From Bacillota bacterium (lineage in GTDB: Bacteria; Bacillota_E; Sulfobacillia; Sulfobacillales; Sulfobacillaceae), in assembly GCA_021820165.1 (NCBI GenBank), contig JAKADW010000091.1, positions 1,745-7,514 of the forward strand: a stretch of DNA of 5,770 bases, given 5' to 3'. Position numbers and translations under genes: made by a program. Below the pieces are notes generated by a model. That model saw only the letters and a list, made by a program, of their open reading frames with translations, was not told the origin of the DNA and searched no databases. Shown one piece after another: positions 5,748-5,770 of the stretch (within the stretch, counting starts at the first letter, position 1; the number at the start of each line of letters is the position of its first letter).

Positions 5748-5770
5748 GCGTTCGTGTCGAATGGAAGAAA

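Overview
The window is densely coded on the + strand and looks like a chromosomal segment of an endospore-forming Firmicute. The main evidence is an adjacent pair resembling spoIVFA and spoIVFB, the sporulation regulator and intramembrane protease of the sigma-K checkpoint, followed by an RNase E/G gene. This matches the spoIVFA-spoIVFB-rng-(rplU) order I recall from many spore formers. GC looks moderately high by eye. A Sulfobacillus-like or other deep-branching Firmicute would fit, but that placement is inference and no marker here settles it.

Layout: (1) positions 2-1306 hold a tight three-gene run. It contains a PAP2 phosphatase resembling undecaprenyl-diphosphatase BcrC (5' end cut by the window edge), a five-helix membrane protein fused to a thioredoxin-like [2Fe-2S] domain, and an 11-nt-overlapping gene for a 50-residue single-pass membrane protein. 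(2) Positions 1358-2218 encode an atypical short-chain dehydrogenase/epimerase-like NAD(P)-binding protein. (3) Positions 2268-3780 hold the spoIVFA-like gene, whose LytM/M23 domain lacks its metal ligands, and spoIVFB, a site-2 protease with a CBS-like tail; they are 1 nt apart. A possible sigma-E-type promoter with a direct repeat and a dyad lies just upstream. (4) Positions 3781-3893 carry a good sigma-A-type promoter with an extended -10. It drives a 611-residue RNase E/G with an Arg-rich N-terminal extension and a C-terminal TRAM-like domain. (5) After its stop there is a short hairpin and then the window edge; rplU would be expected beyond.

How the genes fit together: the spoIVF pair should act in the mother cell on pro-sigma-K. 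The RNase gene has its own vegetative promoter and so is probably expressed independently in growing cells. The PAP2 protein would recycle the lipid carrier for wall and cortex synthesis. The ferredoxin-fusion, small membrane and SDR genes have no firm function. No RNA genes, mobile elements, CRISPR arrays or convincing minus-strand genes were seen. The longest stretch without a gene is 113 bases (3781-3893).
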